DNA of 64,000 nucleotides from positions 558,001-622,000 of the forward strand of contig NZ_BCQT01000010.1 in assembly GCF_001552215.1 (NCBI RefSeq), given 5' to 3'. Below are positions 41,960 through 49,386 of the stretch, piece by piece. Source of the DNA: Actinomadura macra NBRC 14102. GTDB taxonomy: Bacteria; Actinomycetota; Actinomycetes; Streptosporangiales; Streptosporangiaceae. Under the pieces are notes generated by a model. That model saw only the letters and a list, made by a program, of their open reading frames with translations, was not told the DNA's origin and searched no databases. The stretch's first letter is position 1. The number at the start of each line of letters is the position of its first letter. A program made the position numbers and the translations under genes.

Positions 41960-43047
41960 GGACGATCGTGCCCGGCGTACGGGCCTGGCGGCACGACCTC
42001 GCAGGCTGCCTGCACAGCTGCGCCGCCACGCTGCTGGAACACCGGGGGGTGCCCGCTCTGGAGGCGCTCGGGTCCCGGTGGGGCTTCTACTACCCGCCGG
42101 GCGACTTCCGGCAGGAGGAGTACTACCTCCCGTGCCCGCCGGGCGTCCCGCTGCTGTCCGCGCTGGCGCCCTTCCATCGCGTGTCCTCCCGCTGGCACGA
42201 GCCGGCCGACGCCCGGCAGGGCTGGGCGGACGTCCGCGAGCGCGTCGCGTCCGGAACGCCCGTCGCCGTCGCCGTGGACAACTTCGAGCTGCCGTTCCGG
42301 CCCGCCCATCAGGACGTTCACGCCAACCATCTGGTGATCGTGTACGGCTTCGACGACGCGGCGGGGACGGCCCGGGTCCTGGACGCGGTGCCGCCCCGCT
42401 TCGACGGAGACCTGCCCCTGGAGGTGCTCGCCGCCGCGCGGGGCTCCGGCAACGAGGCCCGGCACGAACGCGACATGTTCTTCGCCGACAGCGCCATCGG
42501 CCACCGCTGGCTGGAGGCGACCGTCGACGGCGGGACCCCCGGGCCCCCGGACCCCGGCGTCCTCGCCCGCCGGCTACGCCGCAACCTCGACGGGTTCGCG
42601 GCGCCGGACGACGGCGAGGCCTACGAGGGCCTGTCCGGGCTCACCGCGTTCCTGCGCGACACCGAGGCGCGGCTGGCCGCCGGCGAGAAGATCGCCGACG
42701 AGCTGTTCGTCGTGGCGGGCGGGGCGCTGGCCACGACCGCGCTGCACGCCGACCTGCTCGCGCACGTCGGCCGCACGTCCGGCATACCCGTCCTCGGCGA
42801 GCTCGGCCGGACGGTCGCGCGGGTGGCGCACCACTGGACGGCGCTGCGCATCCTCGCCGCGCTCACCCGGGACGGCGACGTGACGGCCGAGCGCCTGCGG
42901 CGGCGGCACGACGCGCTGCTCGGCGACACCGAACGGGCGCTGCTGCGGATCGAGTCCGCGCTGCCCGCCCTCGACGCCGAACCCGATCCCCCGGGCGCCC
43001 CGGCCGCTCCTCCACCCGACCCGTTCCCGAACCACGACCGGAGATGA
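41956..43047 (+). CDS. BtrH-N/papain-like-fold protein, candidate aziridine-forming partner
   Basis: 363 aa. The N-terminal half (AGCLHSCAATLLEHRGVPALE, GFYYPPGDFRQEEYYLPC, VAVAVDNFELPFRPAHQD and NHLVIVYGFDDAAGTARVLD) resembles the butirosin BtrH N-terminal / C39-like family, with a Cys near the start and an H-x-x-V motif later. The C-terminal 150 residues are helical and unassigned. BtrH itself is an acyltransferase, but related sequences have other roles. It is coupled to the preceding small protein (ATGA) and lies just before the DegT aminotransferase. Together with a sulfotransferase and CysDN, it is a good candidate for part of an aziridine-forming cyclase. Confidence 0.55.
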   Translation: MRTIVPGVRAWRHDLAGCLHSCAATLLEHRGVPALEALGSRWGFYYPPGDFRQEEYYLPCPPGVPLLSALAPFHRVSSRWHEPADARQGWADVRERVASGTPVAVAVDNFELPFRPAHQDVHANHLVIVYGFDDAAGTARVLDAVPPRFDGDLPLEVLAAARGSGNEARHERDMFFADSAIGHRWLEATVDGGTPGPPDPGVLARRLRRNLDGFAAPDDGEAYEGLSGLTAFLRDTEARLAAGEKIADELFVVAGGALATTALHADLLAHVGRTSGIPVLGELGRTVARVAHHWTALRILAALTRDGDVTAERLRRRHDALLGDTERALLRIESALPALDAEPDPPGAPAAPPPDPFPNHDRR

Positions 43048-43049
43048 CC

Positions 43050-44369
43050 ATGAGTGAGCTCGCCCTGCACGGCGGGCCGCGGACCGTCCCGCGCGACCGC
43101 CGGATCCCCCGCTGGCCCGACATCGCCCCCGAGGACGAGGAGGCGGTGCGCCGGGTCGTCGCGAGCGGCCGCTACACCGCGGCCTCCGCGGGCGAGAAGG
43201 AGATCACTGGCCTCGAACGGGCCTGGGCGGAGGAGGTCGGGACCCGGCACTGCGTGGCCGTCAGCAACGGCACCACCGCGCTGTCGCTGGCCCTGGCCGC
43301 CGCGGGCGTGGGCCCCGGCGACGAGGTGATCGTGCCCGCGCTGAGCTTCATCGCGACCGCCATCACGCCGCTGCACCTGTCGGCGGTCCCGGTGTTCGCC
43401 GATGTGGACCCCGTCAGCTTCAACGTCACCCCCAAGGCCGTCGAGGCCGCGGTGACGCCGCGCACCAGGGCGATCGTCGTGGTACACCTGCACGGGCTGC
43501 CCGCCGACCTCGACGAGCTGGCCGCGACCGCCGACCGGCACGGCCTCGTCCTCGTCGAGGACGCCGCCCAGGCGCACGGCGCGCGCTATCGCGGACGGGC
43601 CGCCGGATCGTACGGCCGCGTGAACACCTTCAGCCTGAACGTCAGCAAGAACCTGCCGACCTGCGGCGAGGGCGGCCTCGTCACCACCGACGACGACGAT
43701 CTGCACCGGCGCGTGCGGATGATGCGGCAGTTCGGCGAGGTGCTGGACGGCACCGGACCGCGTAGCTACGTCTCGCACATGCTCGGCTGGAACGACAAGC
43801 CCAACGCCATCCAGTGCGCGTTCACCCGCAGCAGGCTGGTCCGCTTCCACGACGAGAACCGGATCCGCGACGAGAACGTCCGCCGGTTCCTCGGGCGGCT
43901 GGCGGAGCTGCCCTGGCTGCGTGGCCCCGATGCCCCCGACGACCGGACGCACGCCTGGCACATCCTGCGCTTCATGGTCGACCCGGAGGCGTTCGGGCTC
44001 GGCCCCGCGCACGCCGGAGCGGTCCGCGCGACCGTGATGAAGGCCCTGCGCGCCGAGGGCGTCCCGGCGACGCACTACCAGTTGATGCCGCTTCCCGGGC
44101 AGCGGCTGTTCCGGCGGCCCCCGATCGCCGCGGTCGACCACTACCGCGCCTCCGACTGGCCGAACACGCTGGCGGTGATCGACGGTTCCTTCACCATCCA
44201 GAAGGCGCACCTCAGCCCGAAGGCCCGACCGATGCTCGACCTGTACGCGGACGCGGCGGCCAAGGTGTGGGAGCACCGCGAGGCGATCGCGCGGGAGGCA
44301 CGCGAGCTGGACTACCGGCCCCCGTGGGAGGAGGCCGAGGACATCGCCGCCGGCGAGTTTCCGTGCTGA
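43050..44369 (+). CDS. DegT/DnrJ/EryC1 aminotransferase (candidate AmCP-bound ketone aminotransferase)
   Basis: 439 aa. ATG 43050 (MSELALHG) is preferred over an ATG 6 bp earlier, because GGAG is 7 bp upstream. Sugar-aminotransferase signatures: VAVSNGTTALSLAL, HLHGLPADLDEL, VEDAAQAHGARYRG and the PLP lysine in NTFSLNVSKNLPTCGEGG. In the vazabitide pathway a sugar-aminotransferase-like enzyme aminates the keto group made by transketolase on the AmCP-bound substrate. This protein fits that role, being close to lysW and the transketolase genes. It is distinct from the cyclitol-type DegT at 8474. Confidence 0.88.
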   Translation: MSELALHGGPRTVPRDRRIPRWPDIAPEDEEAVRRVVASGRYTAASAGEKEITGLERAWAEEVGTRHCVAVSNGTTALSLALAAAGVGPGDEVIVPALSFIATAITPLHLSAVPVFADVDPVSFNVTPKAVEAAVTPRTRAIVVVHLHGLPADLDELAATADRHGLVLVEDAAQAHGARYRGRAAGSYGRVNTFSLNVSKNLPTCGEGGLVTTDDDDLHRRVRMMRQFGEVLDGTGPRSYVSHMLGWNDKPNAIQCAFTRSRLVRFHDENRIRDENVRRFLGRLAELPWLRGPDAPDDRTHAWHILRFMVDPEAFGLGPAHAGAVRATVMKALRAEGVPATHYQLMPLPGQRLFRRPPIAAVDHYRASDWPNTLAVIDGSFTIQKAHLSPKARPMLDLYADAAAKVWEHREAIAREARELDYRPPWEEAEDIAAGEFPC

Positions 44370-44388
44370 CCACCCTCCCGCGCCGGCC

Positions 44389-44427
44389 GCCCTCCCGTGC
44401 TGCCCTCCCGTGCTGCCCTCCCGTGCT
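44389..44427 (+). repeat. Three 13-bp tandem repeats in a convergent gap
   Basis: GCCCTCCCGTGCT at 44389-44401, 44402-44414 and 44415-44427, exact copies, between the DegT stop (44369) and the AzlD stop (44432). The unit resembles the gene end CCGTGCTGA just upstream, so it may derive from it. Confidence 0.9.
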
Positions 44428-44431
44428 GGGG

Positions 44432-44737
44432 TCAGAGGACCAGGCGGAGCGCGGCGGTGACCGCGACGCCGCACAGGATGGCGGGGAGTTCGGGGGCGCG
44501 CAGCAGGCGGGCGCCGAGCGCGCCGCCGAGCCCGGCCGCGATCGTCCAGTCGAAGTCGTCCCAGCGCGGCCCGGCCACCTCCACGACGATCAGGGCGGTC
44601 AGCAGGGCGGGCGCCAGCATGGCGATCATCCGCAGGACGGGGCGCGGCAGCTCGCGGCCGCCGAGCGTGGTCGGGCCGGCGGCCTTGAACAGCACGTTGA
44701 TCGCCGCGACGGCCGCGATGGCGGGCCAGAGCATCAT
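44432..44737 (-). CDS. azlD: AzlD-family branched-chain amino acid transport protein
   Basis: 101 aa, about three to four hydrophobic helices (MMLWPAIAAVAAINVLFKAAG, PVLRMIAMLAPALLTALIVVEV, ILCGVAVTAALRLVL). The small-subunit partner of AzlC, with 4-bp overlap ATGA. AzlCD-type pairs export branched-chain or other neutral amino acids and analogues such as azaleucine. In this setting it may export, or protect against, an azabicyclic amino acid. Confidence 0.88.
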   Translation of the reverse strand: MMLWPAIAAVAAINVLFKAAGPTTLGGRELPRPVLRMIAMLAPALLTALIVVEVAGPRWDDFDWTIAAGLGGALGARLLRAPELPAILCGVAVTAALRLVL

Positions 44738-45531
44738 GATCGTTCCTCCGTCGTCTCGTCCGCGGCCGTCTCGTCCGGTGCCGGCTTCTTCGCGGCGCCG
44801 GTCTCCGCCGCCCCGTCCTCCACCGGATCGCCGGCACCGCCGAGCAGGCCCAGCAGCGCCGCGAGGGACGCGCCGAGCAGCGCCACGCCGACCGGCACCA
44901 CCATGACCAGCAGGCCCGCCAGCACGGCCGCCAGCGCCGCCGCCCGCCGCGCGGCCGCCGACCTGCGCAGCTCCTCCAGCAGCAGCACCAGGAAGAAGGC
45001 GGGGAAGATCACATCGAGGCCGAACCGGTCCACCACCTCCGGGGACGGGTGCAGGAACACGCCGATGGCCGTGCCGGTCACCCACGCCGGCCACTGCGGC
45101 AGCGTCGCCCCGACCATCCGTTCGAGGTCGAAACGGCCGCGCCCCAGGTGCGATATCACCCACGAGCCGTCGACCACCGCCTGGCCGACCAGCGCCCGGC
45201 GCAGCGGCCCGCCGCGCAGGCTCGGCGCGATGGCCACCGACATGGGGATGAACCGGGCGTTGATGAGCGCGGCGGCGGCGACGGCGGGGAGCATCCCGCC
45301 GCCTCCGGCCAGCGCGGTCGCGAGCGCGAACTGCGCCGAACCGGAGAACACCACGAGCGAGCACACGATCGTCGGGAGCGGGTCCCAGCCGAGTGTGCGC
45401 GCGGTCGCCCCGAAGGTGACGGCCAGCGCGAACGACGCCGAGGCGAGCCCCAGCCCGCTCCACATCCCGCTCAGCAGCCGCTGCCGCGGCGTCCCGTCGA
45501 GGGTGACGTCAGACCGTGAGGCGGTGAGCAT
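44734..45531 (-). CDS. azlC: AzlC-family amino acid exporter, large subunit
   Basis: 265 aa from ATG 45531 with GAGGAG 5 bp upstream; its first 23 bp overlap the end of the sulfotransferase gene. Hydrophobic with the family region VVFSGSAQFALATAL and INARFIPMSVAIAPSL, then HPSPEVVDRFGLDVIFPAFFLVLLLEELR. An acidic, Ala-rich C-terminal tail of about 35 residues is unusual. Co-transcribed with the sulfotransferase and AzlD, which ties this exporter to the sulfated or aziridine intermediates by context. Confidence 0.88.
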   Translation of the reverse strand: MLTASRSDVTLDGTPRQRLLSGMWSGLGLASASFALAVTFGATARTLGWDPLPTIVCSLVVFSGSAQFALATALAGGGGMLPAVAAAALINARFIPMSVAIAPSLRGGPLRRALVGQAVVDGSWVISHLGRGRFDLERMVGATLPQWPAWVTGTAIGVFLHPSPEVVDRFGLDVIFPAFFLVLLLEELRRSAAARRAAALAAVLAGLLVMVVPVGVALLGASLAALLGLLGGAGDPVEDGAAETGAAKKPAPDETAADETTEERS

Positions 45532-46246
45532 GCAACTCCTCGTAGTACGGCAGATGGTGGCGGAGATACTCGCCGAGCACCGGGTGGGACGCCACGTCCT
45601 CGCCGTCGCGCTCGGTACCGCCCCGCTGGAACCCGGTGCTCGCCGCCGCGTCCGCGTGCCAGCGCCGTGACGGCGTCCATTCCTCGCGCTGCTCCGCACG
45701 CCAGGTCAGCGCCTCCGGGCGGAACCCGATGCCGACCCGCGCGCAGAACGACTCGACCGTCGCCTCGGGGCGGGCGACCAGGTCGGCGGCGTCGACGACG
45801 ACGGGTTCGCGTCCGGTCAGCCGCCGGACGGCGGCGAAGATCTCGTGCTGCGCCTCGAAGCCGATCTGGTGCCGCTCGACGTCGGGGTTCAGCCGCTGGT
45901 AGGAGGCGATCGTCTCGCTCGGGTGCCGGATGAGGAAGGCGTGCTCGGCGTCCCGCGCGAGGAACGCCTCGTCGGCGAGGACGCCGGGATACCGCTCGTC
46001 GGTGGTGTCCTTCACGAACACCGGCTGCTCGCGGGACCGCCCGCGCAGCCGCCCGATCAGCTCCGCCTCGGTGGTCAGGCGCGCTCCGCCCAGCTCGACG
46101 TAGCCGAATTCGGCCAGATAGGAGAATGGTTCGTGGACGGCGTTGAAATCGCCGCGCTCGGCCATCATGCGGAAGAACGCGGTGGACCTGCTACGCGGTG
46201 CGCTCCACAGGATGAGCAGGGACGGCGACGCTTTTCGATCGGGCAT
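45509..46246 (-). CDS. PAPS-dependent sulfotransferase
   Basis: 245 aa. N-terminal 5'-phosphosulfate loop WSAPRSRSTAFFRMM (residues 14-28); FLIRHPSETIASYQRL supplies the 3'-phosphate-binding Arg and Ser. The family is often annotated as sulfotransferase-like near amino-acid metabolism genes. It is divergent from lysW by 181 bp. In the azinomycin-type route a hydroxyl of the AmCP-bound DADH skeleton is sulfated to make a leaving group for aziridine closure, and this enzyme is the best candidate for that step. PAPS comes ultimately from CysD/CysN at 36570-38731. Confidence 0.85.
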   Translation of the reverse strand: MPDRKASPSLLILWSAPRSRSTAFFRMMAERGDFNAVHEPFSYLAEFGYVELGGARLTTEAELIGRLRGRSREQPVFVKDTTDERYPGVLADEAFLARDAEHAFLIRHPSETIASYQRLNPDVERHQIGFEAQHEIFAAVRRLTGREPVVVDAADLVARPEATVESFCARVGIGFRPEALTWRAEQREEWTPSRRWHADAAASTGFQRGGTERDGEDVASHPVLGEYLRHHLPYYEELHAHRLTV

Positions 46247-46322
46247 GGGACCTCCACCACAAGGCGCGGCGCGCCGTGACCGGAACGTTTCCGAGCCTTC
46301 CCCGCCGAAACGCGGGGCCGCG

Positions 46323-46344
46323 TAATCACCACGACGAAACCGGG
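46323..46344 (+). promoter_or_regulatory. TAATCACCACGA-type motif upstream of lysW
   Basis: TAATCACCACGACGAAACCG at 46323-46342, about 85 bp upstream of lysW. Closely related sequences lie at 63454-63479 (plus) and 34091-34111 (minus), all intergenic. A possible common regulator site. Confidence 0.35.
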
Positions 46345-46427
46345 CCCGGCGACATCAACGGTGGATCGATGTGCGAGCGGCGGGGCGAACCTACGTTTGG
46401 CATTGTCCCGATCGAAAGAGATACGTC

Positions 46428-46592
46428 ATGCCGAAGTGCTCTGAATGCTCCGCCGACGTCGCCGTCGAGGACGGCGCGCAGGAGAACGAGATCGTCCAGT
46501 GCGCCGAGTGCGGCACCGAGTTGGAGGTCGTCAGGACGGCCCCGGTCGGTCTCGCACCCGCACCCGATGTGGAGGAGGACTGGGGCGAGTGA
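46428..46592 (+). CDS. lysW: Amino-group carrier protein (LysW family)
   Basis: 54 aa, ATG 46428 with GAAAGAG upstream. N-terminal zinc-knuckle pairs CSEC (4-7) and CAEC (30-33), an acidic middle, and the C-terminal EEDWGE that ends in the glutamate whose gamma-carboxyl forms an isopeptide with the substrate amine. This EDWGE ending is the LysW/AmCP signature. Lysine in actinomycetes is made by the DAP route and arginine by acetylated intermediates, so a LysW here points to secondary metabolism. The carrier protects the amino group of glutamate or a derivative while LysX, LysZ and LysY act. Confidence 0.95.
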   Translation: MPKCSECSADVAVEDGAQENEIVQCAECGTELEVVRTAPVGLAPAPDVEEDWGE

Positions 46593-47521
46593 GCCCACCC
46601 GTGCAGACCGGTGCCACGGCCGGGCCCCGGGCGGCCGAGCCCGGGGCGGCCGGGCCGGTCGGCGTCATCGCCTCGCGCGTCCGGCTGGACGAGAAACGCA
46701 TCCTGGCCGCCCTCGACCGCCGCGCGGTCCCCTACGAGCGGCTGGACGGGCGGGCCTGCCGGTACGAGCTGGACGCCGGGCCGCCCCGCTGGCCGCTGGT
46801 GCTGAACCGCGAGATCGGCCAGGTGCGCGCCGCGTACGCGGCGCGCGGCCTGGAGGCCGCCGGCGGCACCGTCATCAACAGCGCTGCCGCGACCGAGCTG
46901 TGCGGCGACAAGTGGCGCACGTCGGTGGCGTTGCGCCGCGCCGGGCTGCCCGTCCCCCGCACGGCGCTGGCCCTCACCCCCGAGGCGGCGCTCGACACGA
47001 TCGAGCGGATCGGCTACCCCGCCGTCATCAAACCCCTCCAGGGCTCGTGGGGGCGGCTGGTCACGGCCGTCCGGGACCGCCACGCCGCCGCGGCCGTGCT
47101 GGAGCACGTCGCGGCGCTGCCGTCGCCGCAGTCGCATGTCGTCTACGTCCAGGAGATGGTCGAGACCCCCGGCCGCGACGTCCGGGCCATCGTGATCGGC
47201 GGGCGGCTCGTCGGGGCCGTCCACCGCAGCGCCGGCGAGGAGGCCGGCGGGTGGCGGGCGAACGTCGCGCTCGGCGCCACGACCGAGCGGTGCGCGGTCA
47301 CCGCCGAGCTCGCCGAGCTGGCGGAGGAGGCCGCGCGCGCGGTCGGCGCCGACATCGCCGGCGTGGACCTGCTGGAGGAACGCGGCGAGCGGCTGCTCGT
47401 CCTGGAGGTCAACTCCGGGGTGGAGTTCTCCGGCTTCCAGGAGGCGATGGGGGACGCGGTGGACGTCGCCGACCGGATCGCCGGGCACGTCGCCGCCCGC
47501 AGGGAAGGGGTGCGAGCGTGA
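46589..47521 (+). CDS. lysX: AmCP-amino acid ligase (LysX-like, RimK/ATP-grasp)
   Basis: 310 aa from GTG 46589, which overlaps the lysW stop by 4 bp, with GGAGGAGG upstream. ATP-grasp features: CGDKWRTSVALRRAGLPVPRT, YPAVIKPLQGSWGRLV, YVQEMVETPGRDVRAIVIGG and the metal site VLEVNSGVEFSGF. It joins the alpha-amino group of glutamate (or aminoadipate) to the C-terminal Glu of LysW. An N-terminal 22-residue Gly/Ala/Pro extension is extra. The N-x-G-V-E-F segment is the ATP/Mg binding end of LysX. In the DADH pathway the substrate is glutamate. Confidence 0.92.
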   Translation: MSPPVQTGATAGPRAAEPGAAGPVGVIASRVRLDEKRILAALDRRAVPYERLDGRACRYELDAGPPRWPLVLNREIGQVRAAYAARGLEAAGGTVINSAAATELCGDKWRTSVALRRAGLPVPRTALALTPEAALDTIERIGYPAVIKPLQGSWGRLVTAVRDRHAAAAVLEHVAALPSPQSHVVYVQEMVETPGRDVRAIVIGGRLVGAVHRSAGEEAGGWRANVALGATTERCAVTAELAELAEEAARAVGADIAGVDLLEERGERLLVLEVNSGVEFSGFQEAMGDAVDVADRIAGHVAARREGVRA

Positions 47522-48543
47522 TCCGGGCCGCGGTCCTCGGCGCCTCCGGCTACATCGGGGGCGAGCTGCTGCGTCTGCTGACCGGCCATCCCCACGTCGA
47601 GGTGGGCGCCGCGGCGTCGGCCCGGCTCGCGGGCCGGCGCGTCGACTCCGTCCACCCGAACCTGCGGTCGGTCTGTGACCTCTCCTTCACCCATCCCGAC
47701 GACCTCACCGCCCATGACGTGCTGTTCGCCGCCATCCCGCATCGGGAGAGCATGCGGCAGGCGGGCCTGCTGCTGGAGCGCGGGCACGTCCTCATCGACC
47801 TGACCGCCGACTTCCGGCTGCCGGACGCGGCGACGTTCGAGCGCTACTACGGCGTCCCGCACGAGGCGCGGGAGCTGCTCGGGGAGTTCGTGTTCGGCCT
47901 GCCGGAGACCCACCGCAAGGAGCTGCGCGACGCCGACCGGATCAGCGTCCCGGGCTGCATGGCCACCGCCGCGATCCTCGCGCTGCACCCCGCCGCGGAC
48001 GCCGGGCTGCTGAAGCCCGCCGTGTCCGTGGACGCGCGCACGGGATCGAGCGGGTCGGGCCGGTCGAGCGGCCCCGCCGACTCCCACTCCGAGCGGTCGG
48101 GCTCGCTGCGCGTGTTCGCACCGTCCGGCCACCGGCACGAGGCCGAGATCTCCCAGGAGACCGGGCTCGGCGTGACCATGACCGCCACCGGGATCGAGGC
48201 CGTCCGCGGCGTGCAGGTGCTGTGCCGGGGGCGCCTGCGCGAGCCCGTGGACGACGCGCGGCTGCGCGAGGTCTACCGGGAGTGCTACGGCGAGGAGCCG
48301 TTCACGCGGATCGTCGCGCGGCGCCGCGGCGCCTACCGGCTGCCCGAGCCGAAGATCCTGGCCGGCTCCAACTTCTGTGACGTGGGATTCGCGGCCGACC
48401 CGGACGGCGGTCGGATCCTGCTCGTCGGTGCGCTGGACAACCTCGTCAAGGGCGGGGCCGGCAACGCCGTCCAGTGCATGAACGTCCGGTTCGGCTGGCC
48501 CGAGCGGACCGGCCTGGAGTTTCCCGGCCTGCACCCGATCTGA
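47518..48543 (+). CDS. lysY: AmCP-glutamyl-phosphate reductase (LysY/ArgC-like)
   Basis: 341 aa, GTG start overlapping the lysX stop. LGASGYIGGELLRLL is the NADP loop, Cys in SVPGCMATAAIL the acyl-thioester nucleophile, and His in PSGHRHEAEIS the catalytic base. It reduces the acyl phosphate on the LysW-bound substrate to the semialdehyde. An insert rich in Ser and Gly (TGSSGSGRSSGPADS) is the standard ArgC loop. Grouping with lysW and lysX, rather than argJ/argB/argD, distinguishes it from arginine biosynthesis. Confidence 0.93.
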   Translation: MIRAAVLGASGYIGGELLRLLTGHPHVEVGAAASARLAGRRVDSVHPNLRSVCDLSFTHPDDLTAHDVLFAAIPHRESMRQAGLLLERGHVLIDLTADFRLPDAATFERYYGVPHEARELLGEFVFGLPETHRKELRDADRISVPGCMATAAILALHPAADAGLLKPAVSVDARTGSSGSGRSSGPADSHSERSGSLRVFAPSGHRHEAEISQETGLGVTMTATGIEAVRGVQVLCRGRLREPVDDARLREVYRECYGEEPFTRIVARRRGAYRLPEPKILAGSNFCDVGFAADPDGGRILLVGALDNLVKGGAGNAVQCMNVRFGWPERTGLEFPGLHPI

Positions 48544-48557
48544 GCGAGGCGTCGTCC

Positions 48558-49385
48558 ATGACCGGCATCACAGTGATCAAATGCGGTGGCCACGCGGCCG
48601 TCGACCCGGCCGCCATCTGCGCCGACGTGGCCGAGCTGTACCAGGCGGAACGCCGCGTCGTCCTGGCGCACGGCGGCTCCGCCGAGATCGAGGAACTGGC
48701 CGGGCGGCTGGGCATCACGCTGCGCCGCCTGGTCTCACCGGACGGGGTGTCCGCCCGCTACACCGACGCGGCGACGCTGAAGGTCGTCACGATGGCGCTG
48801 GCCGGCGGGGTCAAACCCCGGCTCAGCACCACGCTGGCGGCGCTCGGCGTCCCCGGCGTCGGGCTGACCGGCCTGGACGGCGGTGTCCTGCGGGCCCGCC
48901 GCAAGCCGGTGCACCGGGCCGTGGTGGACGGGCGGCAGGTCCTCGTCCGCGACGACCACAGCGGGCGGGTGACCTCCGTCGACCACGAGCTGCTGACGGT
49001 GCTGCTGGAGGCGGGCCGCGTGCCGGTGGTGTCGCCGCCCGCGCTCGCCGAGGACGGCGAGCCCGTCAACACCGACGCCGACCGGGCCGCGGCCGCGGTC
49101 GCGGCGGCGCTGAAGGCCGGAACGCTGCTGCTGCTGACCGGGGCGCCCGGCGTGCTCGCCGACGCCACCGACGAACGGAGCGTCCTGCCGGTCTACCGCG
49201 TGCCCGGCACCGGCGCGCCCGCCGACGTCTCGGGTGGGATGCGCCTCAAGCTCGTCGCCGCCCGCGAGGCACTGCGGGCCGGGGTGTCGCGGGTGCTGGT
49301 CGCCGACGGCCGGCGCCCGCACCCGGTGCTGGCGGCGCTGTCCGGCGAGGCGACCCGGATCGTCCTGAGCGAGGAGAGCGACTGA
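48558..49385 (+). CDS. lysZ: AmCP-glutamate/aminoadipate kinase (LysZ/ArgB-like)
   Basis: 275 aa from ATG 48558 (MTGITVIKCGGHAAVD). The amino-acid kinase fold has IKCGGHA, VLAHGGSAEIEELAGRLG (substrate loop), NTDADRAAAAVAAAL and the late DVSGGMRLKLVAAREAL. The usual N-acetylglutamate-kinase GGGP is replaced by HGGS, and LysZ-like enzymes vary here because they bind a protein-attached substrate. It phosphorylates the gamma-carboxylate before LysY reduction. The 14-bp gap to lysY is the only non-overlap in the run. Confidence 0.9.
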   Translation: MTGITVIKCGGHAAVDPAAICADVAELYQAERRVVLAHGGSAEIEELAGRLGITLRRLVSPDGVSARYTDAATLKVVTMALAGGVKPRLSTTLAALGVPGVGLTGLDGGVLRARRKPVHRAVVDGRQVLVRDDHSGRVTSVDHELLTVLLEAGRVPVVSPPALAEDGEPVNTDADRAAAAVAAALKAGTLLLLTGAPGVLADATDERSVLPVYRVPGTGAPADVSGGMRLKLVAAREALRAGVSRVLVADGRRPHPVLAALSGEATRIVLSEESD

Positions 49386-49386
49386 C

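Noticed and set aside
46428..49385. Arginine biosynthesis (argC, argB) or primary lysine biosynthesis
   Set aside because: argJ, argD and arginine genes are absent, while LysW with its EDWGE ending and LysX are present, together with transketolase and NRPS genes.
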